Of a stretch of DNA of 25,120 bases, positions 1 through 6,239 are shown one piece after another (the first letter of the stretch is position 1; every line of letters begins with the position of its first letter). A program made the position numbers and the translations under genes. The stretch spans positions 1-25,120 of the forward strand of contig JBILNK010000050.1 in NCBI GenBank assembly GCA_044375105.1, read 5' to 3'. The DNA comes from JBIKLM01 sp044375105. GTDB taxonomy: Bacteria; Planctomycetota; UBA1135; GCA-002686595. A model generated the notes under the pieces. That model was not told the DNA's origin. It saw only the letters and a program-made list of their open reading frames with translations, and ran no database searches.

Positions 1-1
1 G

Positions 2-535
2 GAACACCTGGGCTGGGAACAGACCGGCGGCAGCGCGCGCAAGTGGTGGGTGGCCTTCGAGCAGGAGAACGCCGAGCGCCCGGCCCTGATCCTGCGGCTG
101 TGCGAAGAATTGAAGAGCCGCCGGGCCACGATCACGCAGTTCTTCCTGGCCTACGTCTATTCGAACACCGACAACATCCAGGCCAACCTGCACTACCTGG
201 ATTACACACGCCTCAAGGAAAAAGAGCGCAAGGAGCGCCAGAAGCGCCCCGCGGGGGACGGCGCCGCGGCCGGCGGCTCCGGGGCCGGGCCAATCGATGC
301 GCCTGGCGATGCGCCGGGCGATGAAGCGCCCGATGGAGCGGGCGGTGCAGCTGGCGGTGCAGCGACCGTCGGCGATCGCAACGGCAGCGATCCGAGCGAC
401 GACGATCCGGCCGGCGAGCCCGCTCCGAGCGCCCCGCAGGTCGAGCCCCCCGTCCAGCCCAAGCGCCCGCGCCCCGCCGGCACCCCGGCCGGCGAGCGCG
501 GCTGCTCCGATCCCGCGGGCGCGCCGACCACCTGA
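2..535 (+). CDS. Unrecognised protein, C-terminal part (gene begins before the window)
   Basis: The reading frame is open from the first bases of the window to a TGA at 533-535, so the true start lies upstream; a GTG at 50 is in frame but only internal. The first 80 or so visible residues look like a folded alpha-helical domain rich in Trp, Glu and Leu (for example KWWVAFEQEN and TITQFFLAYVYSNTDNIQAN), followed by a highly charged KEKERKERQKR segment. The remaining 95 or so residues are low-complexity and acidic, built from Gly, Ala, Pro and Asp with degenerate DAPGD-like repeats, and are probably disordered. I recognise no family. A possible 46-aa ORF follows after 9 bases. The frame is supported by the contrast between a compositionally normal domain and the tail; function is unknown. 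Confidence 0.6.
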   Translation, partial: EHLGWEQTGGSARKWWVAFEQENAERPALILRLCEELKSRRATITQFFLAYVYSNTDNIQANLHYLDYTRLKEKERKERQKRPAGDGAAAGGSGAGPIDAPGDAPGDEAPDGAGGAAGGAATVGDRNGSDPSDDDPAGEPAPSAPQVEPPVQPKRPRPAGTPAGERGCSDPAGAPTT

Positions 536-544
536 GGAGCGCCC

Positions 545-685
545 ATGGGCGCGCCGCGGGGTCTTTCAGGCGCGGAGTCTGCAGGCTCGGTCCGCCAAGA
601 CCCTCAGGACTGGCCGACCCAAGCGGCCTCCGAGCAGCCTTCCGATCGCCTCGAAGCCGACCCGCGGCGGCTGCGCGTGGTGTAG
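545..685 (+). CDS. Possible small protein (46 aa) behind the first gene
   Basis: An ATG at 545 is preceded by GAGGAG, which overlaps the TGA stop of the upstream gene, with a spacing of about 7 bases. This is one of the few clear Shine-Dalgarno sequences in the window and would suit translational coupling. The product is hydrophilic (Gln, Asp, Ser, Pro, Arg), without a membrane segment or known motif, and ends at TAG 683-685. Third-position GC is not strongly biased, so this may be a chance ORF. Comparison with related genomes would decide. Confidence 0.3.
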   Translation: MGAPRGLSGAESAGSVRQDPQDWPTQAASEQPSDRLEADPRRLRVV

Positions 686-803
686 GCCCAGGCTGTGAGC
701 TGCGCGAGTCCAGGCTGCGCGAAGCGTGCGCCAAGGGTGCCAGCGGCGCTGGCCTCAGCTAGCAGCGACGGGGGCGAGCCGCGTTCGCATGCGCGGATGC
801 GTG

Positions 804-1484
804 TCAATCCAGCGGTTCTGACGCCGGCGGGGGCTGCGGAGGGGGCCAGGGCCCGATCCAGAGCCAGCCGGGGAAGGGATTCCTGATCCAGCGGAAGCCC
901 CCGCGGCCAGCGGGCACGTCGATCCACTCCGCGCTGTCCCCGTCGTCGTCTTCGACCCAGCGGGCTGGCCAAGGGGCCGGAAGCCGCGCTCTCTCCTCGG
1001 CGCTCAGGCCGCGCTCGAGCAGCCCTTGCAGCTCCGGGCCCGACCAGCAGCGGGCGGTCTCGGGCGCCACGAGGGCGCCGTCTGCCCGAGGGTCCGCCCC
1101 GGCGGCCAGCAGCAGGGTCGCCATCGACCCGAAGTTCTGGCTGGCCGCATAGGACAGGGCCGATTCTCCCTGATCCGCAAGGGTGTCGAGCGCCGCTCCC
1201 CGTTCGATCAGACGGCGGGCGAATTCGAGACTCGCCGGCCGCCGTTGCTGCGCCACCAAGATCAGCGGGGTGGTGCCGTAAGAATCGATCTCAAGGTCCA
1301 GATCCACGTCGAGCGCCAAGAGCAGCCCCAGCCAGTCCACCGGACCCGGCTCGAGCACCGTCCGCCACAAGCACAGGCGCTCGTCGCTGGAGAGCGCCGG
1401 CCAACGCCGCAGCAAGCGCACCAACCGCCCCTTCGAGTTCGTATCCAAGGCGCGCCCCGCGCGCCGCACCGGTTTGGGGGTCAA
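804..1484 (-). CDS. Ankyrin-repeat protein
   Basis: 226 residues from a TTG start; no ATG lies near the N-terminus, so the exact start is uncertain. Residues about 67-135 hold ankyrin-type repeats: DSYGTTPLILVAQQ, then a helix pair ending LIERGAALDT, then QGESALSYAASQNFGSMATLLLAAGADPRA. The TPL and LLLAAGADP elements are the usual ankyrin signatures, which in general mediate protein-protein binding. The C-terminal third is rich in Trp and Pro (GWLWIGPWPPPQPPP) and unusual for the family. No signal peptide or membrane segment is seen, so it is probably cytoplasmic. It is the last gene of the minus-strand block and lies 135 bases behind the membrane-anchored gene. The binding partner is unknown. 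Confidence 0.7.
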   Translation of the reverse strand: MTPKPVRRAGRALDTNSKGRLVRLLRRWPALSSDERLCLWRTVLEPGPVDWLGLLLALDVDLDLEIDSYGTTPLILVAQQRRPASLEFARRLIERGAALDTLADQGESALSYAASQNFGSMATLLLAAGADPRADGALVAPETARCWSGPELQGLLERGLSAEERARLPAPWPARWVEDDDGDSAEWIDVPAGRGGFRWIRNPFPGWLWIGPWPPPQPPPASEPLD

Positions 1485-1619
1485 TCGAGCCGCTAATCCG
1501 CAGTGGGCCTGGCCGTCGGACTCGGGTGCGACAATCCTCCCTTGCCTGGGAAGATGATCTTGCTGGCACTTCGCAATTCCATATCCACGCCAGTCACGCG
1601 AAAGTACCGGGGACCGGAT

Positions 1620-2351
1620 TCAGTGCTCCTCCATCGCAGCGAGGCGTCGGCGCAGGTAATCGGCTTCGTCCAGCTTCTCGTAGATGTCGGGATGGTCTGC
1701 AAAGCGCAGAAAAGCAATCTTCATTCTGCCTTCCCTCAGGTCCTTGGACTTGCCTCGAAACGCATATCGCGGGAATTTGTTCTCCTCTCTTGGGATATAG
1801 AACATTTCGTCCAGGACTGTGCCCTCCGGGGTCACCTTCACTGGCAGGTACACATCCTCATAATCGCCGGTCTCGAACTGATACTTGGCCCGGTCCGTGA
1901 TCATCTGCAAGGCTTCGCTGCTCACGAGCATGCTGTTGCCGAAGATCAACCCCTTTTCGGTGTCCGGCGGGTATTTTGCGTCGAAGACCGAATCCGGCGT
2001 CGGAGTCCGTTGGAGGACTCCGGCCGTTGCCCAGCGGCCCGGATCGATCGGGACGCCCTCCTCCGCCACGATTGGAGGGTAAGGGGATGGGGCCGTCACT
2101 GGCGCCGGCATCTCTTTCCACTTCGGCTGCAGTTCGATGGATTGAGGCAGGCCAGGCAGTTCCGGTACAGCCAGCTGAGCCTCAGGAGCAGACGGCGCCA
2201 AGAGCAAGGTGATCTCTTCCCCATCAGAAGTTTTCGGCCCTGCTGCGGGGTCCTGGAGCTCTCCGCCCGCCGGCTTCTTCAAGATGAAGCGTCCAAGCAC
2301 CGCGCAAAGAATGACTATAAGGGCGATCTGCAAGATGCGAGCGAACTTCAT
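1620..2351 (-). CDS. Membrane-anchored protein of unknown function
   Basis: 243 residues with one N-terminal hydrophobic segment (about residues 5-22, ARILQIALIVILCAVLG) followed by basic residues, so either a signal anchor or an uncleaved signal peptide. A Pro-rich linker (about 30-115) leads to a more ordered C-terminal half with motifs such as FETGDYEDVYLPVKV and KIAFLRFADHPDIYEKLDEADYLRRRLAAMEEH, the last probably a terminal helix. I do not recognise the family. The ATG start overlaps the TGA of the upstream 64-aa ORF as ATGA, suggesting coupling. GC content here (about 55% in sampled lines) is clearly below that of pnp or the BMC genes, which hints at a different origin or weaker constraint. 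Confidence 0.65.
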   Translation of the reverse strand: MKFARILQIALIVILCAVLGRFILKKPAGGELQDPAAGPKTSDGEEITLLLAPSAPEAQLAVPELPGLPQSIELQPKWKEMPAPVTAPSPYPPIVAEEGVPIDPGRWATAGVLQRTPTPDSVFDAKYPPDTEKGLIFGNSMLVSSEALQMITDRAKYQFETGDYEDVYLPVKVTPEGTVLDEMFYIPREENKFPRYAFRGKSKDLREGRMKIAFLRFADHPDIYEKLDEADYLRRRLAAMEEH

Positions 2352-2542
2352 TGGGCTTTGTAGGAGGTCTTTTTCGATCGTTTGCGCGAGTAGTACGGCA
2401 TCCCATCGGTGATTTGCACCAAGAGCGGGGCCATGGGCTGACTCTCGCTTGCAGATCGAAACCCCGGCTCCAGGGGGATCTTCCGATCCGTGTCGAGTTT
2501 CTGAGGCGGCTTGCGGCTATCGGAACTCTTGCGGGCAAACAC
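2348..2542 (-). CDS. Possible small basic protein (64 aa), coupled to the next gene
   Basis: A GTG-started frame encoding a hydrophilic, Lys/Arg/Ser-rich polypeptide (for example SDSRKPPQKLDTDRK and a YYSRKRSKKTSYK tail). It shares a four-base ATGA overlap with the membrane-anchored gene downstream, the classic arrangement for translational coupling and the main argument for it being real. There is no strong ribosome binding site, membrane segment or known domain. It starts just downstream of a strong hairpin (2555-2587). It could equally be leader sequence of the following gene. Confidence 0.35.
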   Translation of the reverse strand: MFARKSSDSRKPPQKLDTDRKIPLEPGFRSASESQPMAPLLVQITDGMPYYSRKRSKKTSYKAQ

Positions 2543-2554
2543 AAGGCGGGCGCG

Positions 2555-2587
2555 GCCTCTGGATCGGGTGGAGCCCGATCCAGAGGC
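2555..2587 (-). terminator. Perfect 14-bp hairpin after the Cys-rich gene
   Basis: Arms 2555-2568 (GCCTCTGGATCGGG) and 2574-2587 are exact reverse complements around a five-base loop. The hairpin begins ten bases beyond the stop of the minus-strand Cys-rich gene (2597). No T-run follows on either strand, so it is a terminator-like or mRNA-stabilising hairpin, not a canonical intrinsic terminator. Confidence 0.6.
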
Positions 2588-2596
2588 AAATCTGCC

Positions 2597-2962
2597 TCAG
2601 CAACCGACAGGGGTGCAGCTGAAGTACACGGTTGCGAGCGGAGTGCCTGGTTGCCCGACACATGGCAGCCGAATCGTTGCATCCTCTCCACAGCCGATCA
2701 GTCCGGAGGTATTGACGGAATAGCCTCCGATCACTCCATCGAGATTGCAGGCGACGTCACCGAATACGGACCACGCGCAGCGACCTCCGCAGCCCGCATC
2801 CGTAATTTGGTGGGTCAACGTGACCACGTCGCAGTTCTCGCACGCTGGAGGATAGAGCACGGTCGAGTAGCCATCGCAGTGGGGTAGTTGAACGGGGGCA
2901 GTCGGTCCGAGCGTATAGGGGCCGAGCAGCGTGAGCAGAGCGAACGAGGGCAGGTGGTTCAT
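2597..2962 (-). CDS. Small secreted cysteine-rich protein
   Basis: 121 residues from the ATG at 2962, chosen because it places a signal peptide at the N-terminus (MNHLPSFALLTLLGPYTLG, hydrophobic core without charge). A longer frame opening at 3034 would bury that peptide behind 24 hydrophilic residues and begin about at the predicted transcription start. The mature part has ten cysteines in about 95 residues (PHC, PAC, ENC, AGC, GRC, VAC, IGC, LPC, FSC, and a terminal VGC), an even number that suggests disulfide bonding outside the cytoplasm. It is otherwise Gly/Thr/Val-rich and probably beta-structured. No family recognised. Upstream lies a promoter with a 13-base poly-G spacer, and downstream a 14-bp hairpin. 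It is the first gene of the lower-GC minus-strand block. Confidence 0.65.
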   Translation of the reverse strand: MNHLPSFALLTLLGPYTLGPTAPVQLPHCDGYSTVLYPPACENCDVVTLTHQITDAGCGGRCAWSVFGDVACNLDGVIGGYSVNTSGLIGCGEDATIRLPCVGQPGTPLATVYFSCTPVGC

Positions 2963-3039
2963 GCTGGGTGGCAGAGCGGAATCGGGATGCCGCGTGCATC
3001 GGTGGCATGCCCTGAGGGGCAGCACCCCAGACACCCGTT

Positions 3040-3071
3040 CATCTACCCCCCCCCCCCCGGAAAGTTGTCAA
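3040..3071 (-). promoter_or_regulatory. Candidate phase-variable promoter with a poly-G spacer
   Basis: Read on the minus strand, a perfect TTGACA (3071-3066) is followed by ACTTTCC, then 13 G (3058-3046), then TAGATG (3045-3040). The spacer is 20 bases, three more than the sigma-70 optimum. The -10 box matches TATAAT at only three of six positions, including the leading TA. The predicted start is about 3030, some 70 bases before the ATG at 2962. Changes in G-tract length would alter promoter spacing, as known for Neisseria porA. The tract and -35 box are seen; promoter activity is inferred. Confidence 0.5.
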
Positions 3072-3390
3072 GGGGGCAGAAACGGGCGCCGACCACGCGG
3101 GCAGGCTCTGGTATGAAGATAAGCGAAGCCCGCTTGCCTGGGCGGGTCGCGGGCCGCGCGGGAGGAGCCGGTCGAGCCGTGGAGGCCTGTCAGGGATCTG
3201 GCGGCGGGGGAGCCGGGTGATTGTGGGGGTCCAGAGGCGCTGGATTGGCTCGGGTTCCGCGTAGGCCTGGAGGGCAGGGCCGGGCGGGTGCGGGTCGGGC
3301 CGGGGCCGGATTCCGGCGGTTGGTGGGCTGCTGCCGATCGGGGATTGGACCTGGAGTCGAACGGGTCAGGAACTGAGGCGGAGCAGGAGC

Positions 3391-3430
3391 GGGGCCGGGG
3401 GGGGCTCGGGGGACGGTCGGGCGCTAGAGT
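3391..3430 (+). promoter_or_regulatory. G-rich tract and TAGAGT -10-like box upstream of the BMC genes
   Basis: Runs of 4, 8 and 5 G (3391-3394, 3397-3404, 3408-3412), separated by two and three bases, fit the pattern of a G-quadruplex. They lie directly upstream of TAGAGT (3425-3430), which is 73 bases before the GTG of the first shell gene and recurs at 5825. There is no recognisable -35 box. A promoter role is inferred from position and from the recurrence of the hexamer. Confidence 0.35.
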
Positions 3431-3497
3431 GGGGGCCCGCGGCGGCGCGCTCGGCGCGCGGACCGCTTCCACCCTTATCCCCAGCAAGAGAGCCCCC

Positions 3498-3821
3498 GTG
3501 CAGAACCGCGCCCTGGGCATGATCGAAACCAAAGGCCTGGTCGGAGCGATCGAGGCCGCCGATGCGATGGTCAAGGCCGCCAAGGTCCAGCTGTTCGGCA
3601 AGGAGAAGGCCACCGCCGGCTTGGTGACCATGTACGTGGCCGGCGAGGTCGGGGCGGTCAAGGCCGCCACGGACGCGGGCGCCGCGGCGGCGCGCCGGGT
3701 CGGCGAGCTGGTCAGCGTGCACGTGATCCCGCGGCCGAGCGAGCAGCTCTGGCGCATCCTGCCGCCCCTGACCCCGCCGGCCGGGGCGCCGAAGGGTGGC
3801 GCCAAGGGCGGCGCGGATTGA
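3498..3821 (+). CDS. BMC-H hexameric microcompartment shell protein (first copy)
   Basis: 107 residues from a GTG with AAGAGAG about six bases upstream; the next in-frame ATG (3519) would remove the first strand of the fold. It is a typical single BMC domain of the PduA/EutM type: LGMIETKGLVGAIEAADAMVKAAKV, then AGLVTMYVAGEVGAVKAATDAG, then VGELVSVHVIPRPSEQL. Six copies form a flat hexagonal tile of the shell. The loop lining the central pore (residues about 36-42) reads EKATAGL where EutM and PduA usually have a KIGSGL-like loop, so pore chemistry may differ. A Gly/Lys/Pro tail (GAPKGGAKGGAD) follows the fold. First gene of the locus; a hairpin separates it from the dehydrogenase gene. Confidence 0.92.
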   Translation: MQNRALGMIETKGLVGAIEAADAMVKAAKVQLFGKEKATAGLVTMYVAGEVGAVKAATDAGAAAARRVGELVSVHVIPRPSEQLWRILPPLTPPAGAPKGGAKGGAD

Positions 3822-3830
3822 TCGCAGCCC

Positions 3831-3869
3831 CGCGGGTCGGCCGAGCCAGGGCGCCGGCGACGACCCGCG
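3831..3869 (+). promoter_or_regulatory. Intercistronic hairpin between BMC-H and aldehyde dehydrogenase genes
   Basis: CGCGGGTCG (3831-3839) and CGACCCGCG (3861-3869) pair perfectly. An inner four-base stem (GCCG 3840-3843 with CGGC 3855-3858) extends it after a two-base bulge. It starts nine bases after the BMC-H stop and ends 13 bases before the dehydrogenase ATG. There is no T-run, so partial attenuation or protection of the upstream mRNA 3' end is more likely than full termination. Confidence 0.5.
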
Positions 3870-3882
3870 CTGAACACGGACC

Positions 3883-5811
3883 ATGACCCGCCTCGATCCC
3901 GACCTGCAGGCGCTCCAGGAGGTGCGCGACGCGGTGCGTCTGGCCGTGGCCGCCCAGGCGCAGGTGGCGGAGCACAGCCAGGAGCAGATCGATCGCCTGG
4001 GCGCGGCCATGGCCAAGGCGGCGGCTGCTGCGGCGGCGGATCTGGCGCGTTTGGCGGTCGAAGAGACCGGCATCGGCCGGGCGCACTCAAAGGTGCTCAA
4101 GAACCTGTTCGCCAGCGAGGGCATCTGGCGTTCGATCGAGAAGGAAAAGACCGTCGGCATCCTCCGCCGCGACGAGCAGCAGGGCGTGATCGAGATCGCC
4201 TCGCCGATCGGGGTGGTCTGCGGCGTGGTGCCGACCACCAACCCGACCTCGACCGCGATCGGCAAGGCGCTGCTGGCGGTCAAGGGCCGCAACGCGATCG
4301 TGATCAGCCCGCACCCGCGGGCCAAACGCTGCATCTTCGAGACCGTCGAGGTGCTGAGGCGCGCGCTCGAGCGCGCGGGCGCGCCCGCCGACCTGGTGCA
4401 GTGCCTGCGCCAGCCGACCCAGGAATCGACCCGGGCGCTGATGGAGCACCCGGACATGAAGCTGATCCTGGCGACCGGCGGCTCCGGCCTGGTCAAGGCG
4501 GCCTACAGCTCGGGCAAGCCGGCCTACGGCGTCGGCCCGGGCAACGTGCCGGTCTACATCGACCGCTCTGCGGACCTGTCGGAGGCGGCGCGCTGGATCG
4601 TGGCCAGCCAGAGCTTCGACAACGCGACCCTGTGCTGCTCCGAGCAGGCCCTGGTGCTCGACAAGCCGATCGCCAAGGCCCTGCTGCAAAAGCTGGTCGA
4701 GCGCGGCGCGCACCTGTGCAGCCCCGAGGAGACGCGCCTGCTCGAGCGCTATTGCAACCGCGGCGGGCACATGAACCCGGACGTGGTCGGGGCCGATCCC
4801 TGGAAGGTCGCCGAGGGCGCCGGTTTCCGCGTCGAGCCCTCGACGACGCTGCTGCTGGCCCACCAGGGCGGGGTCGGCAAGGATTGGCCCCTGTCGATCG
4901 AAATCCTGTGCCCGCTGCTGTCGATCCACGAGGTCGAGGGCTGGGAACAGGGCTGCGAGGTCTCGCTCGAAATCCTGCGCTACGGCGGCCTGGGGCACAC
5001 GATCGGCCTGTGGGCCAAGGACCCGCGCGTGCTCGAGGCCTGGTACCTCGAGAAGCCCGCCAGCCGCATCGTGGTCAACGGCCCGACCAGCCAGGGGGCG
5101 GTCGGCTACTCGACGGGCTTGATGCCTTCGATGAGCCTGGGCTGCGGGCCCCTGGCGGGCAACATCACCTCGGACAACATCACCGCGCGGCACCTGATCA
5201 ACGTCAAGCGCGTGGGGCTCTTGCGCCCCGACTGGCAGCAGAGCTACGAGCGCGACCTGGCCCGCGCCGCGGAGCTGCTCGGCAGCGGCGAGCGCGCCCC
5301 GCGCGGCAGCGGCCTGCCCGGCGATCCCGGTCTGCGCGGCGCTTTGGCGGGGCCCCGGCGGGCCCCGGAGCCCCTGGTCGAGCCGGCCAGCTGGCGCGGC
5401 AACCCGCGCTTCGAGACCCCGGCCCTGCCGGCCAAGCCGAGCGCGGGCCAGGGCCAGAGCGCACCGGCCGCTGGCGCGGCCTCCGCCGCAGGGTCCATGG
5501 GCGGCGGCGGTTCGATGGCCAGCTCGCTAGCCGGCGCCCCCCGGCCGGGCGCTGCGCCGGCCGCCAGCGGGTCCGCGCCGCGGGCGCCGCGCCCCGGAGA
5601 GTCCCAGCCGATCGTGCCCCTGCGCCAGGCCCCGAGCGGCAGCCCCGCGCCCGCGGCCGCGTCCACGGCCGCCGTTGCGCCGCGTCCCCGGCCGATCGAG
5701 CAGGCCATCCCGGTGCCGGCCGCGGCCGCCCAGGGCGGCGCCGGCTGCCCGCTCGGCCCCTGCAAGGGCTGTCCGCACCAGCACCCGAGCTCCGGGGCCT
5801 GCACGGCTTGA
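3883..5811 (+). CDS. BMC-type CoA-acylating aldehyde dehydrogenase (PduP/EutE family) with long Cys-ending tail
   Basis: 642 residues. It would convert an aldehyde, CoA and NAD+ to acyl-CoA and NADH inside the shell. Residues about 1-445 match the PduP/EutE/AdhE-N family: N-terminal helix DPDLQALQEVRDAV, cofactor region SPIGVVCGVVPTTNPTSTAIGKAL, GVGPGNVPVYID, and active site FDNATLCCSEQ with the catalytic Cys at 251 (Cys252 is an extra neighbour). The domain ends near HLINVKRVG. The family normally stops about there. Here a Pro/Ala/Ser/Gly-rich, probably disordered tail of about 180 residues follows and ends with a cluster: Cys622, 627, 630 and 640 with His632 and His634. That could bind metal or anchor the enzyme to the shell. 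No PduP-like N-terminal encapsulation peptide is seen. Flanked on both sides by shell genes; the substrate aldehyde cannot be read from the sequence. Confidence 0.93.
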   Translation: MTRLDPDLQALQEVRDAVRLAVAAQAQVAEHSQEQIDRLGAAMAKAAAAAAADLARLAVEETGIGRAHSKVLKNLFASEGIWRSIEKEKTVGILRRDEQQGVIEIASPIGVVCGVVPTTNPTSTAIGKALLAVKGRNAIVISPHPRAKRCIFETVEVLRRALERAGAPADLVQCLRQPTQESTRALMEHPDMKLILATGGSGLVKAAYSSGKPAYGVGPGNVPVYIDRSADLSEAARWIVASQSFDNATLCCSEQALVLDKPIAKALLQKLVERGAHLCSPEETRLLERYCNRGGHMNPDVVGADPWKVAEGAGFRVEPSTTLLLAHQGGVGKDWPLSIEILCPLLSIHEVEGWEQGCEVSLEILRYGGLGHTIGLWAKDPRVLEAWYLEKPASRIVVNGPTSQGAVGYSTGLMPSMSLGCGPLAGNITSDNITARHLINVKRVGLLRPDWQQSYERDLARAAELLGSGERAPRGSGLPGDPGLRGALAGPRRAPEPLVEPASWRGNPRFETPALPAKPSAGQGQSAPAAGAASAAGSMGGGGSMASSLAGAPRPGAAPAASGSAPRAPRPGESQPIVPLRQAPSGSPAPAAASTAAVAPRPRPIEQAIPVPAAAAQGGAGCPLGPCKGCPHQHPSSGACTA

Positions 5812-5824
5812 TCCCCGGCGCGGT

Positions 5825-5830
5825 TAGAGT
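5825..5830 (+). promoter_or_regulatory. TAGAGT -10-like box before the second BMC-H gene
   Basis: GGTTAGAGTGC lies 14 bases beyond the dehydrogenase stop and 55 bases before the next start codon. The same TAGAGTG string occurs upstream of the first BMC-H gene. No -35 match at normal spacing is visible. It may be an internal promoter that boosts shell-gene expression. Confidence 0.3.
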
Positions 5831-5884
5831 GCCCGCTCCCGGCGCGCGCCGCGCGCCCCCGTCCACCCACAGCCACTCCCGTCC

Positions 5885-6178
5885 ATGGATTCCCTGATCG
5901 CCCTGGGCCTGATCGAGACCCGCGGCATGGTCGGCGCGATCGAAGCCGCCGATGCGATGTGCAAGGCCGCCAAGGTGACCTTGATCGGCAAGGAAAACTC
6001 CGGCGGCGCCCTGGTGACCGTGATGGTGCGCGGCGAGGTCGGAGCCGTGAAGGCGGCCACCGAAGCGGGCGCCGCGGCGGCCAAGCGCGTCGGCGAACTG
6101 ATCGGCGTGCACGTCATCCCGCGGCCCGCCGAGGACCTGGAGCGCTTCCTGCCGACGCTTCCCGATTCGCCCAAGTGA
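5885..6178 (+). CDS. BMC-H hexameric microcompartment shell protein (second copy)
   Basis: 97 residues, the usual length for a single BMC-domain protein. The fold is clear: ALGLIETRGMVGAIEAADAMCKAAKV, GALVTVMVRGEVGAVKAATEAG, VGELIGVHVIPRPAEDLERFLP. It is closely related to the first BMC-H but keeps the VMVRGEVGAV strand typical of EutM, lacks the Gly/Lys tail, and has a different pore loop (residues about 37-43, ENSGGAL). Two BMC-H proteins with different pores suggest mixed facets with different permeability. The ATG is not preceded by a Shine-Dalgarno sequence. The BMC-T gene follows after 61 bases. Confidence 0.93.
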   Translation: MDSLIALGLIETRGMVGAIEAADAMCKAAKVTLIGKENSGGALVTVMVRGEVGAVKAATEAGAAAAKRVGELIGVHVIPRPAEDLERFLPTLPDSPK

Positions 6179-6239
6179 CCGCCTCGGCCGCGGAGCTCGC
6201 GCCCAGCCGCGCGCGCTGCCCCGCGGCCCGCCCGGGCCC

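Larger units (their letters stand above)
2963..3497. other. Divergent intergenic region
   Basis: This holds the control sequences for the minus-strand Cys-rich gene and the plus-strand BMC genes. On the minus strand it contains the TTGACA, poly-G and TAGATG array. On the plus strand it contains a G-rich stretch and a TAGAGT hexamer ahead of the first shell gene. Base composition changes from moderate to very high GC at about 3120. I see no credible gene; the open frames here have unnatural Gly/Arg/Pro-rich translations. Confidence 0.5.

Noticed and set aside
2351..2887. Plus-strand frame opposite the Cys-rich gene
   Set aside because: The minus strand offers a signal peptide and an ordered cysteine pattern; the plus frame has neither a start context nor a motif.
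4401..5897. Second plus-strand frame across the aldehyde dehydrogenase tail
   Set aside because: Raised the question of a frameshift creating the tail. This frame is Arg/Gly/Pro-rich throughout, including opposite the conserved catalytic domain, so it is a shadow; the dehydrogenase frame stays open and compositionally coherent to its own stop.
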